Part shown: one piece after another, positions 5,495-5,533 of the stretch
Layout of the letters: each line of letters begins with the position of its first letter
Numbering within the stretch: position 1 is the first letter of the stretch
Made by a program: the position numbers and the translations under genes
Assembly: GCA_024636425.1 (NCBI GenBank)
Contig: JAGXHB010000170.1
Coordinates: 1 to 5,533 of the forward strand
Source: Roseobacter sp.
Lineage (GTDB): Bacteria > Pseudomonadota > Alphaproteobacteria > Rhodobacterales > Rhodobacteraceae
DNA length: 5,533 nt
Direction of reading: 5' to 3'
The notes under the pieces: model-generated
Seen by the model: only the letters and a program-made list of their open reading frames with translations
Told to the model about the DNA's origin: nothing
Database searches by the model: none

Positions 5495-5533
5495 GTGGCG
5501 AAACCGTCCCGAAATGACCTTTTTGCCGCCAAA
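5495..5533 (+). CDS. Probable start of an unidentified downstream gene (GTG start, cut by the right edge)
   Basis: A GTG at 5495 opens a frame, V/M-AKPSRNDLFAAK, that stays open for 13 codons to the window end. A purine-rich GAGAG (5487-5491) lies 3 nt upstream, with AAAGAG just before it; this is a modest ribosome site. The codons look like coding sequence for the region. It lies 36 bp after rlmN on the same strand and would probably be co-transcribed with it. Too little is present to identify the product. An ATG in another frame at 5514 lacks a ribosome site. Confidence 0.4.
   Translation, partial: MAKPSRNDLFAAK

Noticed and set aside
1..5533. CRISPR array, insertion sequence, tRNA or rRNA, toxin-antitoxin or phage genes
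   Set aside because: Both strands were read for these. No repeated spacer pattern, terminal inverted repeats with transposase, cloverleaf or matching proteins were found.

Overview
The window looks like chromosomal, housekeeping DNA from an alphaproteobacterium, most likely a marine Rhodobacteraceae (Roseobacter-group) species. The evidence is the high GC content, the protein sequences themselves (a short SerB of 292 aa, an alphaproteobacterial-type SerC, an IalB-family secreted protein, a class 3 asparaginase), and a serC leader of the kind known from alphaproteobacteria. No mobile element, phage gene, CRISPR array, tRNA or rRNA is visible. This is inferred from reading the sequence; no database search was run.

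Left part (1-2403) is a serine biosynthesis locus. The first 32 codons of serA (3-phosphoglycerate dehydrogenase) and all of serC (phosphoserine aminotransferase) lie on the minus strand in the order serC then serA, 92 bp apart with a long hairpin between them. serB (phosphoserine phosphatase) is divergent on the plus strand. Together the three genes supply every step from 3-phosphoglycerate to L-serine. The 157-bp serC/serB divergent gap holds a serC leader with two mutually exclusive stems, one covering the serC ribosome binding site, plus further inverted repeats nearer serB. serB ends at a clear intrinsic terminator.

Middle part (2427-4160): a minus-strand gene for a class 3 (Rhizobium etli type) L-asparaginase converges on serB. 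A 176-bp divergent gap separates it from a plus-strand gene for a secreted IalB-family protein, which ends at a strong intrinsic terminator.

Right part (4161-5533): rlmN, the radical SAM methyltransferase for 23S rRNA A2503 and certain tRNAs, follows its own likely promoter. The last 39 bases probably begin another plus-strand gene with a GTG start.

Most of the window is ordinary. The parts most worth a second look are non-coding: the serC leader switch, the serC-serA intergenic hairpin, and the competing stems upstream of serB.
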